Of a stretch of DNA of 64,000 nt, positions 17,696 to 27,497 are shown in pieces. Source of the DNA: Mesorhizobium sp. (lineage in GTDB: Bacteria; Pseudomonadota; Alphaproteobacteria; Rhizobiales; Rhizobiaceae); NCBI RefSeq assembly GCF_004962245.1, contig NZ_SUHQ01000001.1:6549-70548 (forward strand), written 5' to 3'. The notes under the pieces are model-generated. The model saw only the letters and a list, made by a program, of their open reading frames with translations. It made no database searches and had not been told where the DNA came from. The first letter of the stretch is position 1, and each line of letters starts with the position of its first letter. A program made the translations under genes and the position numbers.

Positions 17696-19135
17696 ATGAG
17701 CTACCGTCTCCTCCTGCGCATTGTTGCGGTCCTGCTGGTTTCACTTGTCGGATCCCTCGGCGTTCAAGCCGCGGTCGAGGAAGGCCCGTCGCCACAGCCA
17801 GGTAAGCGGCTCGCGATCGTCATCGGCAATTCCGACTACCGGAGCGCCCGCCTCCCGCATCTGGCCAATGCTGCAAACGACGCCACCAGATTTTCTGAAA
17901 GCCTGAAGAGACTGAAATTCGATGTGCTAACGGCAACCAACCTGTCGTCCGACGGGTTCACCAAGCTTTTCGAACAAGCCGAGGGCAAGTTGGCGGACGC
18001 CAGCGCTGTCCTCATCTTCTACGCTGGCCACGGCGTGCAACTCGGGGGCGAGAACTATCTTCTGCCGGTCGATACGCCCAATGCCGAGAACCTGCAGGAG
18101 TTGATCGCGGGCGCGGTCAAGCTCAACGATGTGATTTCGAGATTTGCCAGCCGTGAAAGGCAGACCTTCGTGTTTCTTGATGCCTGTCGTAACAACCCGA
18201 TGGGCAAAGGCCCCAGCGCTATGGACGGTCTCGCGCAGATCGAAGTGGGTGAAAACACATTCATTGCCTTTGCAACGCAGCCCGGCAATGTTGCTGTCGA
18301 CGGCTCGGGAGACAACAGCCCCTTCACCACGGCATTGTTGAAGAACGTCGAGATTCCCGGGCTCAGCATTTCGGACATGATGATCCGCGTGCGCAACGAG
18401 ACCGAGGCAATCACCATCGGGCGTCAGGTTCCGTGGGATCAGTCGAACCTTCGCGAGCAGTTCTACTTCACCGAGCAGCAAGTGCTCGACCCGGCCCAGC
18501 TCAGCGCCAGCCTGTCGCGCATCCTGGCCGATCCTGCCGCCAAGGAGAAGTTGAAGGTCGAGCTCGCTTCCAACGACCTGCAGACAGCCGTGCTGATCGT
18601 TGGCCAGGCATTGCGTTCGGTCGAGATTTCGCCCTTACAAGACGCTGCGGCCAAGCCCGCCGGCACCCAGGTCGCCAGCCTCGAGGGGGCCAGGCAGAGC
18701 GTCGTCTCCGGACTTGAAACGCTGATCGTCGGTACTTCGGCGACTGAAACGGATTCCCAAAAAGCGACCGATCTCGCGCGCAGCATCCAGACCGAGTTGC
18801 GACGTTTGGGCTGCTATCGGATGACAGTGGACGGAAGGTGGGGCAAGGGCTCGGTGCGCGCGCTCACCAATTACTACAAAAAAACCGCGAGAACCGCATC
18901 CGCAACCGAGCCCACGGTTGAACTTCTGAGTGATCTGTTCCTGCGCTCCGGGCGGGTTTGCAAGGATCCGGTGGTCGTGCAGAAGATCAAGCCGGCGAAG
19001 GTGGCATCAGAGGCGGCTCCGGCGCGCAAGAAGGCGGCCAACCGAAAAGCCGCAAGGTCGCAGCAGCAATCCTCGCGCCCGGCTGCACCTCCGCCCGACA
19101 TCAGCGGCGGCATTGGGATCGGCGGCGTTTTCTGA
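17696..19135 (+). CDS. Exported caspase-like (C14) protease with peptidoglycan-binding-like C-terminus
   Basis: 479 residues. A signal peptide (about 1-26, ending VQAA) precedes a caspase p20 fold: KRLAIVIGNSDYRSARLPHLANAANDA, then IFYAGHGVQ with catalytic His112 and FVFLDACRNNP with catalytic Cys164. Residues about 345-385 (SIQTELRRLGCYRMTVDGRWGKGSVRAL, seen in two pieces) look like a peptidoglycan-binding-1 repeat. The tail is a basic Ala/Lys/Pro linker ending in Gly-rich GGIGIGGVF. The protein would act in the periplasm. Such metacaspase-like proteins are common in rhizobia but mostly uncharacterised. Both catalytic residues are present. Confidence 0.85.
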   Translation: MSYRLLLRIVAVLLVSLVGSLGVQAAVEEGPSPQPGKRLAIVIGNSDYRSARLPHLANAANDATRFSESLKRLKFDVLTATNLSSDGFTKLFEQAEGKLADASAVLIFYAGHGVQLGGENYLLPVDTPNAENLQELIAGAVKLNDVISRFASRERQTFVFLDACRNNPMGKGPSAMDGLAQIEVGENTFIAFATQPGNVAVDGSGDNSPFTTALLKNVEIPGLSISDMMIRVRNETEAITIGRQVPWDQSNLREQFYFTEQQVLDPAQLSASLSRILADPAAKEKLKVELASNDLQTAVLIVGQALRSVEISPLQDAAAKPAGTQVASLEGARQSVVSGLETLIVGTSATETDSQKATDLARSIQTELRRLGCYRMTVDGRWGKGSVRALTNYYKKTARTASATEPTVELLSDLFLRSGRVCKDPVVVQKIKPAKVASEAAPARKKAANRKAARSQQQSSRPAAPPPDISGGIGIGGVF

Positions 19136-19354
19136 TGCATGTCGCCCAAAAGTGCGCAGCGGTTTTGGGATAAGGACATGCATAGAAACAAGGACTTAAA
19201 GCGCGTCGCCTGAATCCCTTCAGACTCGACGCGCTTTAACGCACGCCGCAGAAGCGCTTCTTGCTTCATCACCTCCGGTTCGGAAAGGATCATGCGCAGA
19301 TTCCAAAAGTGCTACAGTGTCCTTTCGCGTCTGAAAGGACGCTCGGCACCGTAG
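19135..19354. repeat. Cluster of rhizobial intergenic palindromes
   Basis: Three adjoining units. ATGCATGTC (19135-19143) pairs with GACATGCAT (19175-19183). TTAAAGCGCGTCG (19196-19208) pairs with CGACGCGCTTTAA (19227-19239). A third palindrome spans CTAC...GTAG (19312-19354) with GTCCTTTC/GAAAGGAC inside. Between them is a GGTTCGGAAAGGATCATGC string like the units at 21857 and 41776. The second unit can fold as a terminator for the caspase-like gene. Confidence 0.75.
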
Positions 19355-19382
19355 AAGACGGACCGCCATCAGAGGCCGGGCC

Positions 19383-20066
19383 ATGACGACCGATACACCC
19401 CTGAAGGCCCCATTGCACCGCCACATGCAATTCGCGGTGTCGGCCTGCGTCGGTGTGGTGGCACTGGCGATCGCACTGGTCTTGCGCGCCCCCCTCGCCT
19501 ATTCGATCGGCGCCAATGCGTTCTTCGCCGCCTATACTGTCCTCGTCGTCGCCCAGATGCCGCTGCTCACCGGCCGCTATCTGAGCAAGAATGCCCGCGC
19601 CACCGACCAGCCGGTGCTGGTCATCTTCGCCGTGACCCTGATTGTCGTCGCCGTTGCCATCATCTCGTTGTTCCAGTTGATCAATCGAGGGGGCAGCCCG
19701 CATCCCATCGAACTCACCTTCGCGCTGCTGTCGATCCCGCTCGGCTGGTTCACCATCCACGCCATGACGGCGCTGCACTACGCGCATGTCTACTGGATGG
19801 ACGACGAAGAGACCGACCCCGGCAGCACGTCGAAGCAGAAAAAGCCCGTCGGCGGTCTCGAATTTGCCGGTAAGGAGCGGCCGGACGGCTGGGATTTCCT
19901 CTATTTCTCGACCACCGTCGGCATGACCTCACAGACCTCCGATACCGACGTCTCGACCACGCAAATGCGTCGCATCGTGCTTTTGCATTCGATCGTGTCG
20001 TTCTTTTTCAATACAGTGATCGTCGCCGCCGCGGTCAACCTCGCCGTCAGTCTTGGAAGCCAGTAG
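19383..20066 (+). CDS. DUF1345 membrane protein
   Basis: 227 residues, about five transmembrane helices. The family marks LHYAHVYW and DFLYFSTTVGMTSQTSDTDVS (read in two halves) are typical of DUF1345, whose members are uncharacterised inner-membrane proteins. The SQTSD motif resembles a pore-loop turn but this is not established. It stands alone behind a palindrome cluster. Confidence 0.85.
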   Translation: MTTDTPLKAPLHRHMQFAVSACVGVVALAIALVLRAPLAYSIGANAFFAAYTVLVVAQMPLLTGRYLSKNARATDQPVLVIFAVTLIVVAVAIISLFQLINRGGSPHPIELTFALLSIPLGWFTIHAMTALHYAHVYWMDDEETDPGSTSKQKKPVGGLEFAGKERPDGWDFLYFSTTVGMTSQTSDTDVSTTQMRRIVLLHSIVSFFFNTVIVAAAVNLAVSLGSQ

Positions 20067-20179
20067 TATCGGGTAGCCTGTAATAATTCCGTGATCGGAT
20101 GAAACATCGCTTTGGCTGGCAACGTATTGGGAGGAGAACGATCGCAAAGGCCGACTGAGCGGCCGGAAGGACGCAAGAA

Positions 20180-21061
20180 ATGGAATCGGTTGCCAGGAGC
20201 CAACCCGCCGCCGGGGTGGACGCTGCCCCTCTGAAAGATGCGACGCTGATCTACCGGCAGTCGCGCTGGACGCGGCTGACGCATTGGCTCTGGGCCATCT
20301 CGCTGTTCTTCATGCTGCTTTCCGGCCTGCAGATCTTCAACGCCCGCCCCCAGCTCTACATCGGCAAGGAGTCGGGATTCGCATATAACAACACTGTCTT
20401 CGCCATCGGCGCCGAGAACACCGCAAACGGTCCGCGCGGCTACACCGAAATCTTCGGCAAGCGCTTCGACACGACCGGCGTGCTCGGCTGGTCTGGGCCG
20501 GCGGGCCAGGAAAGGTCCCGCGCCTTCCCGTCCTGGGCGACGATCCCTTCCTATTACGACCTCGGCACCGCCCGCGTCGTCCATTTCTTTTTCGCCTGGA
20601 TACTGACCACGACACTGGTCGTCTGGCTCGTCGCCAGCCTGGTCAACGGCCATCTGCGTCGCGATCTTGCCCCGCGCATCGACGATCTCAGGCGCTTGCC
20701 ACGAGACATCGTCGATCATGCCAAGCTCAAGTTCCATCACACGCGTGAGTACAACACGCTGCAGAAGATGGCCTATGGCGGTGTAATGTTCGTGCTGCTG
20801 CCGCTGATGATCATCACTGGCCTTGCGATGTCGCCGAGCATGAATGCGGTGCTGCCATTCCTCAACGACCTGCTCGGTGGCCGGCAGACGGCGCGGACGA
20901 TCCATTTCATCGTGATGCTGCTGCTCATCGTCTTCTTCATCATCCATATGCTGATGATTTTCGCCGCCGGGCCGATCAACGAGCTGCGTTCCATCATCAC
21001 CGGCTGGTACCGGACCGATCCGCCGGCGCATGACAGCAAGACACCCGAGAGGAGTGCGTGA
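20180..21061 (+). CDS. Cytochrome b561-type membrane subunit
   Basis: 293 residues with four main membrane helices. Candidate haem-ligating His residues are in RLTHWLWAISLFFMLLSGLQI, ARVVHFFFAW, the helix before MIITGLAMS, and TIHFIVMLLLIVFFIIHMLMI. The long first periplasmic loop and the C-terminus are hydrophilic. The stop codon is one base before the start of the molybdopterin oxidoreductase, so this is its likely electron-transfer and membrane partner. The pair resembles MsrPQ or sulfite dehydrogenase pairs in outline only; the direction of electron flow is unknown. Confidence 0.85.
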   Translation: MESVARSQPAAGVDAAPLKDATLIYRQSRWTRLTHWLWAISLFFMLLSGLQIFNARPQLYIGKESGFAYNNTVFAIGAENTANGPRGYTEIFGKRFDTTGVLGWSGPAGQERSRAFPSWATIPSYYDLGTARVVHFFFAWILTTTLVVWLVASLVNGHLRRDLAPRIDDLRRLPRDIVDHAKLKFHHTREYNTLQKMAYGGVMFVLLPLMIITGLAMSPSMNAVLPFLNDLLGGRQTARTIHFIVMLLLIVFFIIHMLMIFAAGPINELRSIITGWYRTDPPAHDSKTPERSA

Positions 21062-21062
21062 G

Positions 21063-21851
21063 ATGGCGAAGTTTGTGATCAGCCGCAGAAAATTCCTGAC
21101 CTCGGCCAGCCTCGGCGTCTCCGGCATCATGCTGTCGGGTTGCGATGCCTTCGACAGCCAGCTTGGCGTGGGTGACGGCCTGCGCAGCTTCCTCGAAGGC
21201 GCCAACGGCCTGACCTGGCGCGCGCAACGCCTGCTCGCCGGCGATTCGCTGGCGCCTGAATTCACCGAGGCCGACATCCGCCAGCCGCAGCGGCCGAACG
21301 GCGTCACCGCGCCGGACGACGATGTCTACAAGGACCTGCTCGCCAACAATTTCGCCGACTGGCGGCTCGAGGTTTCCGGCCTTGTCGAAAAGCCGCTGTC
21401 GCTGACCCGCGAGCAGCTGATGAACATGCCGAGCCGCACCCAGATCACCCGCCACGACTGCGTCGAAGGCTGGAGCTGCATCGCCAAATGGACCGGCACG
21501 CCGCTGTCGCTGGTGCTTGATCAGGCGGTGGTCAAGCCGCAGGCGCGCTACGTGATGTTCCATTGCCTCGACACGATCGACCGCAGCCTGTCCGGCGACA
21601 TCAAATATTACGGCTCGATCGACCTGATCGATGCCCGTCACCCGCAAACGATCCTTGCCTATGGCGTGAACGGCAAGCCGCTGCCGGTCGAGAACGGCGC
21701 ACCGTTGCGTGTCCGCGTCGAGCGCCAGATCGGCTACAAGATGCCGAAATATCTCCACAGGATCGAACTGGTCGACGGTTTCGCCACTATCGGCGGCGGC
21801 AGGGGCGGCTATTGGGAGGACAATGGCTACGATTGGTACGGCGGCATCTGA
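21063..21851 (+). CDS. Tat-exported molybdopterin-dependent oxidoreductase
   Basis: 262 residues starting MAKFVISRRKFLTSASLGVS, a twin-arginine signal, followed by MLSGCDAF, a lipobox-like Cys; the protein may be a Tat-exported lipoprotein. The sulfite-oxidase-fold core has RHDCVEGWSC, where the first Cys would bind molybdenum, and RVERQIGYKMPKYLHRIELV near the end. The start at 21063 has a GAGAGGAG ribosome site within the previous gene. It probably works in the periplasm with the cytochrome b above. The substrate is unknown; sulfite or oxidised methionine residues are the known options in the family. Confidence 0.88.
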   Translation: MAKFVISRRKFLTSASLGVSGIMLSGCDAFDSQLGVGDGLRSFLEGANGLTWRAQRLLAGDSLAPEFTEADIRQPQRPNGVTAPDDDVYKDLLANNFADWRLEVSGLVEKPLSLTREQLMNMPSRTQITRHDCVEGWSCIAKWTGTPLSLVLDQAVVKPQARYVMFHCLDTIDRSLSGDIKYYGSIDLIDARHPQTILAYGVNGKPLPVENGAPLRVRVERQIGYKMPKYLHRIELVDGFATIGGGRGGYWEDNGYDWYGGI

Positions 21852-21856
21852 CCGCA

Positions 21857-21943
21857 GAGCATGATCCCTAACCGAAGGTCAGCGCAGCAAAAAGTGGGAA
21901 CCGGTTTTTGCTTCGCTGACCTTCAGTTCGGAAAAGATCATGT
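21857..21943. repeat. Rhizobial intergenic palindrome (GCATGATCC...GATCATG type)
   Basis: Arms GAAGGTCAGCG (21874-21884) and CGCTGACCTTC (21914-21924) are perfect, with an inner GCAAAAA/TTTTTGC pair and outer GCATGATCC/GATCATG. It follows the oxidoreductase gene directly and may terminate it. It is the longest copy of the type also seen at 41776-41818. Confidence 0.8.
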
Positions 21944-21966
21944 TCAAAAGAAAATAGTCGCGACGC

Positions 21967-22158
21967 TCAGTAACTGTCGTCGCTGTCATCGCCATCGCTG
22001 CGCAGGGCCGGGTTCAAATCCGGATTGTCGTCCGGGGTGACAAGCTTGCCCAGCCCGTGCGGTCCCTGATAATTGCCGTGGGTATCGAAGTTGGGATTGC
22101 CCTGATTGTCGAATTGCGGCGCGGTCATCGGCGGCGACGCACAGGCGATGGTCGCCAC
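21967..22158 (-). pseudogene. 3' part of a small lipoprotein-like gene, 5' end missing
   Basis: The frame reads ...ATIACASPPMTAPQFDNQGN and continues with NPNFDTHGNYQGPHG and an acidic end, ALRSDGDDSDDSY. The start of this stretch looks like the end of a lipoprotein signal peptide (A-C-A-S after hydrophobics), but only a GTG five residues before the Cys is available and the frame is closed by TAG shortly above. The missing signal peptide coincides with the point where a plus-strand gene fragment (22106-22411) begins to make sense, so the 5' end appears to have been deleted. Confidence 0.5.
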
Positions 22159-22411
22159 ATCGCCAACGCCGCAGATGGCCGCCAGGCTCTATGATGCGAA
22201 GTTGACGATGGTGGGCGGCCCGCTGTTGCGGACCCCGGAAGCATTTGCGATGCGGCCGGACGATGTCCGCCTGATCCAATACGTCAACAACTGGATCGGC
22301 GCGCGGACCGCCGACGGCACCATCACCGGCATACGCCGCTACTGGTTCGGCGGCTTCAAATGGACGTCGCGGTTCGACACCAGTGCCAAGCCGGAGCCTG
22401 CCAAGCAATAG
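22106..22411 (+). pseudogene. C-terminal remnant of an ABC-transporter solute-binding protein
   Basis: From about 22130 the frame reads like the last 90 residues of a periplasmic amino-acid-type binding protein: DAQAMVATSPTPQMAARLYD, then MVGGPLLRTPEAFAMRPDD and LIQYVNNWIGARTADGTI, ending AKPEPAKQ at a TAG (22409-22411). There is no signal peptide or N-terminal lobe; upstream bases belong to the tail of the minus-strand lipoprotein-like gene. It is a truncated gene and unlikely to function. Confidence 0.6.
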
Positions 22412-22604
22412 CTTCGACTCTTGGCGGGTCCTGGCCGGGACAATTGTTGCAACCCTAAGCGACCTTGTCGATCAGCGGCCCGGGCGCCGGATGGATTTCC
22501 AGCGAGGTTGTTAGCGAAGACTTGTCGGTAAGACGTCGCAGGCAGGTGACAAGGTGTCGTCCACAGGCTATGGATGGCGAGTCGAGGGCTTTTGCGAGCC
22601 CTAC

Positions 22605-22790
22605 CTGTTTGCGGGAGAGAGCAGCGAGAGCTGCCGCCGAAGGGGAAATCGCCCGAAATCTCTCAGGCAAAAGAACCGTAGACGGGAAAGACACTCTGGA
22701 AAGTCGGGGCTTGCCCCCGCGCCGAAGGTGTAAGCGCTGCCGACAGAGTTCCGGGGCGCAAGTCTCTCAGGCTTCAGACAGAGGGGCACG
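22605..22790 (+). ncRNA. Tandem glycine riboswitch upstream of gcvT
   Basis: Two glycine-aptamer units lie in series. The first (about 22605-22686) has GCGGGAGAGA...GCCGCCGAAGGGG and CTCTCAGGCAAAAGAACCG. The second (about 22687-22787) has ACTCTGGAAAG...GCGCCGAAGG and CTCTCAGGCTTCAGACAGAGGGG. The duplicated GCCGAAGG and CTCTCAGGC strings are the known core of the family. It ends about 50 bases before the gcvT ATG. Known examples turn on glycine-cleavage genes when glycine is high; I see no clear intrinsic terminator, so control may be at translation initiation. Confidence 0.93.
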
Positions 22791-22836
22791 GACTGGCCGC
22801 CATTCGCGGCCGATTGCGTGCGACTCTGGAGATGAC

Positions 22837-23973
22837 ATGACGGGCGACGACACCAAACACCTTTCCCTCGAAGATCTGCACGTGGCCGCCGGTGCGCGCT
22901 TTGGCGCGTTCGCCGGCTGGTCGATGCCGCTGACCTATCCGGCCGGCGTGATGAAAGAGCACCTTCATACCCGCGAACACGCCGGCCTGTTCGACATCTC
23001 GCACATGAAGCTGTTCGAGATCAGTGGCCCGGGCGCTGCAGCGTTGCTCGATCGCGCCTGTCCGTTGGACGCAGGCGCGCTTGATATCTCCCAGTCCAAG
23101 TACACGTTCTTTCTGAATGAAGCCGCCGGCATCATCGACGATCTGATCGTCACCAGGCTCGGCCGCGAGCGCTTCATGGTCGTTGCCAATGCCGGCAATG
23201 CCGAAGCCGACGAGAAACACCTGCGCGGGCTTGCCCTGGATTTTGATGCAAAGGGGGATTTTGACGCAAAGGGCGGTTTCGATGCCAGGGTTGACGCGCT
23301 CGACCGCGTCTTCCTGGCGATCCAGGGCCCCGAAGCCTGGGCCGCCCTGTCCCGCGCCAGCATCGAGACCGGTTCGCTGCTGTTCATGCACGGCTTTGAG
23401 CCCCGCGAGAACTGGTTCATGAGCCGGTCGGGCTATACCGGCGAAGACGGTTTCGAGATCGGCCTGCCGGAGGCCGACGCGCGAAATCTCGTCGCCAGAC
23501 TGCTCGAGGACGATCGCGTGCTGTGGGTCGGGCTGGCCGCCCGCGACAGCCTGCGGCTCGAAGCAGGGCTGTGCCTGCATGGACTGGACATCACGCCTGA
23601 GATCGATCCGGCCAGCGCCGGACTGATGTGGGCGATCCCCAAGGAGGTTCGCGCCTCTGGCGCTTTCATCGGCGCCGATGCGTTGCGTGCAATCCTGGAG
23701 CGCGGCCCGGCGCAGAAACGCGTCGGCCTGAAGCCGGAGGGCCGCCAGCCGGTGCGCGCCGATGCTGCCCTTTTCGACGCCGACGGCAATCCCGCCGGCC
23801 ACGTCACCTCCGGCGGCTTCGGCCCCTCGGCCGCCCATCCGGTCGCCATGGGCTATGTCCAGACGTTGCTGGCCAAGCCTGGCACAAAACTCTTCGCCGA
23901 CGTTCGCGGGACGAAAATCCCGATCAATATCAATCCCCTGCCCTTCACACCGCATCGCTACCGCAAAGGATGA
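22837..23973 (+). CDS. gcvT: Glycine cleavage system T protein (aminomethyltransferase)
   Basis: 378 residues from the ATG at 22837 ([15 protein letters not shown]). Family marks are [52 protein letters not shown] and [20 protein letters not shown], the folate-binding core. A short repeat-like insert, [18 protein letters not shown] (around 23241-23293), duplicates a few residues in a surface loop. T protein takes the aminomethyl group from H protein, releases ammonia and makes 5,10-methylene-THF. The frame extends upstream through the riboswitch, which is not coding. It is first gene of gcvT-gcvH-gcvP. Confidence 0.95.
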   Translation: MTGDDTKHLSLEDLHVAAGARFGAFAGWSMPLTYPAGVMKEHLHTREHAGLFDISHMKLFEISGPGAAALLDRACPLDAGALDISQSKYTFFLNEAAGIIDDLIVTRLGRERFMVVANAGNAEADEKHLRGLALDFDAKGDFDAKGGFDARVDALDRVFLAIQGPEAWAALSRASIETGSLLFMHGFEPRENWFMSRSGYTGEDGFEIGLPEADARNLVARLLEDDRVLWVGLAARDSLRLEAGLCLHGLDITPEIDPASAGLMWAIPKEVRASGAFIGADALRAILERGPAQKRVGLKPEGRQPVRADAALFDADGNPAGHVTSGGFGPSAAHPVAMGYVQTLLAKPGTKLFADVRGTKIPININPLPFTPHRYRKG

Positions 23974-23980
23974 TTCTCTC

Positions 23981-24349
23981 ATGGCAAAGACCTATTTCAC
24001 CGAAGATCACGAATGGCTCCGCGTCGAAGGCGGCATCGCCACCGTTGGCATCACCGACTACGCGCAGGAGCAGCTCGGCGATCTCGTTTTCGTCGAATTG
24101 CCGGAGCTTGGGAGAAAGCTGGCCAAGGGCGATACGGCCGTCGTGGTCGAATCCGTCAAGGCGGCATCGGACGTCTATGCACCGGTCGACGGCGAGATCA
24201 CCGAGGCCAACACCTCGCTCTCGTCGGACCCGTCTTTGGTCAATTCGGCGGCGACCGGCGACGGCTGGCTGTGGAAGATGAAGCTGGCCGACGAAAACCA
24301 ACTCGAAGGCCTTCTGGATGAAGCCGCGTACAAAGCCCATATCGGTTGA
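23981..24349 (+). CDS. gcvH: Glycine cleavage system H protein
   Basis: 122 residues starting 7 bases after the gcvT stop. The lipoyl-domain signature [20 protein letters not shown] places the lipoylated Lys at residue 60, with the following GWLWKMKL as usual. The lipoyl arm shuttles the aminomethyl intermediate between P, T and L proteins in the cytoplasm. Size and motif match the family closely; the identification is secure. Confidence 0.95.
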   Translation: MAKTYFTEDHEWLRVEGGIATVGITDYAQEQLGDLVFVELPELGRKLAKGDTAVVVESVKAASDVYAPVDGEITEANTSLSSDPSLVNSAATGDGWLWKMKLADENQLEGLLDEAAYKAHIG

Positions 24350-24365
24350 TAGCAGGACCAGGAAG

Positions 24366-27173
24366 ATGACCGCAGCACCCTACCCCTTCTCGGCCCGCCA
24401 TATCGGCCCGGGCCTCGACGAAACCCGTGCCATGCTGGCGACGATCGGCGTTCCCTCGGTCGAGACGCTGATCAGCCAGGCGGTGCCGAAATCGATCAGG
24501 CTCGATCGGCCGCTGGCCTTGCCGGCCCCGGCAAGCGAAGCGGAGGCGCTGGCCGAGCTTTCAGCGACAATGGCGAAAAATACGGTGCTGAAGAGCTTTA
24601 TCGGCACCGGCTACCACGGCGTCCACGTGCCGCCGGTCATTCAGCGCAATCTGTTCGAGAACCCGGCCTGGTATACGGCCTACACCCCCTACCAGGCCGA
24701 GATCAGCCAGGGCCGGCTCGAAATGCTGTTCAATTTCCAGACCCTGGTCGCCGAACTGACCGGCCTGCCGGTGGCGTCCGCCTCGCTGCTCGACGAAGCG
24801 ACGGCGGTGGCTGAGGCGGTCGGCATTGCGTTACGCCATCATCGCGACAAGCGGACCAAGGTGGCGCTGGCCGGCACGCCGCATCCGCAGACGCTCGACG
24901 TCGTGCGCACCCGCGCCGAGCCGCTCGGCACCGAGGTCGACGGCGAGACGATCGACGACAACACCGCCGCCTTGCTCGTCTCTTGGCCCGATACGTTTGG
25001 TGTCTACGGCGACCACAGGGCGGCAATCGAGAAAGCCCGCGCCACCGGTGCGCTCGTCGTCTTCATTGCCGATCCGCTCGGCCTGACGCTGACCGACACG
25101 CCGGCAAGGCTTGGCGCCGACATCGCCGTCGGTTCGATGCAGCGCTTCGGCGTGCCGATGGGCTTTGGCGGGCCGCACGCCGCCTACTGCGCCGTTTCCG
25201 ACCGGCTGACGCGATTGATGCCCGGCCGGCTCGTCGGCCAGTCCACCGACAGCAAGGGCCGCCCCGGCTACCGCCTCGCCTTGCAGACGCGCGAGCAGCA
25301 CATCCGCCGCGACAAGGCGACCTCCAACATCTGCACCGCGCAGGCGCTGCTCGCCAACATGGCGACGGCGTATGCGATCTGGCATGGCCCTGCCGGCCTG
25401 CAGGCGATTGCGGGGCGCATCCATGAATTGGCCAACCGCCTGGCTGCCGGCCTCACGGCATCAGGTGTTTCGGTGCTTGGCGCAAGCCGCTTCGACACGG
25501 TAACGGTGGAAGTGAGGGGCAAAGCCAGCGCGATCGCCGCCGCCGCCGAAAAGACCGGCCGGCTGCTGCGCCTGATCGACGCCGACCATATCGGCGTCAG
25601 CTTTGACGAGACCTCCACCGATGCCGACCTGGACGCGATCGCGGCGCTGTTCGGTGCCAAGGCGGGCGTCGCCGCCGGCACCATGCCCGGACAGCCGCGC
25701 GGCCAGGAGTTTCTGACGCAGCCTGTCTTCCACGAAAACCGCTCGGAAACCGACATGATGCGCTTCCTGCGCCGGCTGGCCGACAAGGACCTGGCGCTCG
25801 ACCGCGCCATGATCCCGCTCGGCTCCTGCACCATGAAGCTCAACGCCGCCGCCGAGATGATGCCGGTAAGCTGGCCTGATGTCGCCAACCTGCACCCCTT
25901 CGCGCCGGCCAGCCATTCGGCCGGCTACCGCGCGATGACCGACGAGCTGGAAGGCTGGCTGGCGGAGATCACCGGCTTCGACGCGGTGACCCTGCAGCCC
26001 AATGCCGGCAGCCAGGGCGAATATGCCGGGCTGCTCGCCATTCGCGGCTACCACCGCTCGCGCGGCGAAAGCCACCGCACTGTCTGCCTGATCCCGTCTT
26101 CCGCGCACGGCACCAATCCGGCGAGCGCGGCGATGGCCGGCATGAGTGTCGTCGTCGTGCGCTGCACCGAAGACGGCAACATCGACATTGATGACCTGAA
26201 AGCCAAGGCGGCCCAGCATGCGCAAAATCTCGCGGCGCTGATGTTCACCTATCCCTCGACGCACGGCGTGTTCGAGGAAGGCGCGCGCGACCTCTGCGCC
26301 CTCATCCACAGCCATGGCGGCCAGGTCTATTTCGATGGCGCCAACCTCAACGCGCTGGTCGGTCTCGCCCGCCCGGGCGACATCGGCGCCGATGTCTGCC
26401 ACATGAACCTGCACAAGACGTTCTGCATCCCGCATGGTGGCGGCGGTCCCGGCGTCGGCCCGATCGGCGTCAAGGCGCATCTGAAGCCCTATCTGCCCGG
26501 CCACGTCAACGAAGGCTCGGGCCATGCCGTGTCGGCCGCACCGTTCGGCAGCGCTTCGATCCTGCCGATCACCTGGATGTATATCCGCATGATGGGCGCT
26601 TCGGGCCTGAAGCAGGCGACCGAGACGGCGATCATCTCCGCCAACTACGTGGCGACACGGCTCGAAGCGCATTTCCCGGTGCTCTACAAGGGCAGGCACG
26701 GGCGTGTCGCGCATGAATGCATCCTTGACACCCGCGTGCTCAAGGACAGTGCCGGCATCAGCGTCGACGACGTCGCCAAGCGACTGATCGACTATGGTTT
26801 CCATGCGCCGACCATGTCGTTTCCGGTGGCCGGCACGCTGATGGTCGAGCCGACCGAGTCCGAGCCCAAGAGCGAACTCGATCGCTTCTGCGACGCGATG
26901 ATCGCGATATCAGGCGAGGCAGCCAAGGTGGCGAAAGGCGAATGGCCGCTGGCAGACAATCCGCTGGTCAATGCGCCGCATACCGCCGCCGAGGCGCTGG
27001 CCGGCCAGTGGACCCACCCCTACTCGCGCCTGGAAGCGGCCTACCCCGCCGGCGATGCCGACACCGCAGCCAAATACTGGCCGCCGGTGTCGCGCATCGA
27101 CAATGTCGCCGGCGACCGCAATCTCGTCTGCTCCTGCCCGCCGCTGTCGGAGTATCTGGGCGCTGCGGAATAG
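24366..27173 (+). CDS. gcvP: Glycine dehydrogenase (decarboxylating), P protein
   Basis: 935 residues from the ATG at 24366, a full-length single-chain P protein with N-terminal ([15 protein letters not shown]) and C-terminal PLP-fold halves. The PLP Lys is in [17 protein letters not shown] at residue 684; [17 protein letters not shown] starts the catalytic half and [20 protein letters not shown] is conserved. It decarboxylates glycine and loads H protein. It lies 16 bases after gcvH, under the same riboswitch. The L protein (dihydrolipoyl dehydrogenase) is not in the window, as usual. Confidence 0.96.
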   Translation: MTAAPYPFSARHIGPGLDETRAMLATIGVPSVETLISQAVPKSIRLDRPLALPAPASEAEALAELSATMAKNTVLKSFIGTGYHGVHVPPVIQRNLFENPAWYTAYTPYQAEISQGRLEMLFNFQTLVAELTGLPVASASLLDEATAVAEAVGIALRHHRDKRTKVALAGTPHPQTLDVVRTRAEPLGTEVDGETIDDNTAALLVSWPDTFGVYGDHRAAIEKARATGALVVFIADPLGLTLTDTPARLGADIAVGSMQRFGVPMGFGGPHAAYCAVSDRLTRLMPGRLVGQSTDSKGRPGYRLALQTREQHIRRDKATSNICTAQALLANMATAYAIWHGPAGLQAIAGRIHELANRLAAGLTASGVSVLGASRFDTVTVEVRGKASAIAAAAEKTGRLLRLIDADHIGVSFDETSTDADLDAIAALFGAKAGVAAGTMPGQPRGQEFLTQPVFHENRSETDMMRFLRRLADKDLALDRAMIPLGSCTMKLNAAAEMMPVSWPDVANLHPFAPASHSAGYRAMTDELEGWLAEITGFDAVTLQPNAGSQGEYAGLLAIRGYHRSRGESHRTVCLIPSSAHGTNPASAAMAGMSVVVVRCTEDGNIDIDDLKAKAAQHAQNLAALMFTYPSTHGVFEEGARDLCALIHSHGGQVYFDGANLNALVGLARPGDIGADVCHMNLHKTFCIPHGGGGPGVGPIGVKAHLKPYLPGHVNEGSGHAVSAAPFGSASILPITWMYIRMMGASGLKQATETAIISANYVATRLEAHFPVLYKGRHGRVAHECILDTRVLKDSAGISVDDVAKRLIDYGFHAPTMSFPVAGTLMVEPTESEPKSELDRFCDAMIAISGEAAKVAKGEWPLADNPLVNAPHTAAEALAGQWTHPYSRLEAAYPAGDADTAAKYWPPVSRIDNVAGDRNLVCSCPPLSEYLGAAE

Positions 27174-27186
27174 CTATCAGGTGAAC

Positions 27187-27210
27187 GCAAGGCCGGCCCC
27201 TCGGCCTTGC
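27187..27210 (+). terminator. Hairpin after gcvP
   Basis: GCAAGGCCG (27187-27195) pairs with CGGCCTTGC (27202-27210) around a six-base loop, 14 bases after the gcvP stop. No T-run follows, so it is a hairpin likely to mark the operon end. The remaining gap to parE (27211-27497) is about 290 bases; it is open in several frames, but none has a recognisable start or product. Confidence 0.5.
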
Positions 27211-27497
27211 GAGGCCCTTGCTGGAGTTTAGGTCAGCGGCAGTCCGTGGATTTCCGCTAACCTCCCGACACAAGTCTCCGACGAGGTTTGCAAAGCGTCG
27301 ACGCTTCGTCCATGTCCATACGTCGTGCGGAACCTCTTGAAGCATCCGCCCGTGGACCCATTTCCGCCGCTTGGTTGTCGAATGGTTTTGCGGTAAGAGG
27401 GCTCTATCCTCGAACGTAACAGGAACCTCCGTCGCCTGCCCGCAAAAAGCGTGGCAGTATCGGGTGGTGATTCGCAGCATCGGAATCCAGGACCGGC

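Noticed and set aside
22465..22836. N-terminal extension of gcvT
   Set aside because: The open frame runs through the two glycine aptamers; the family start is at 22837.
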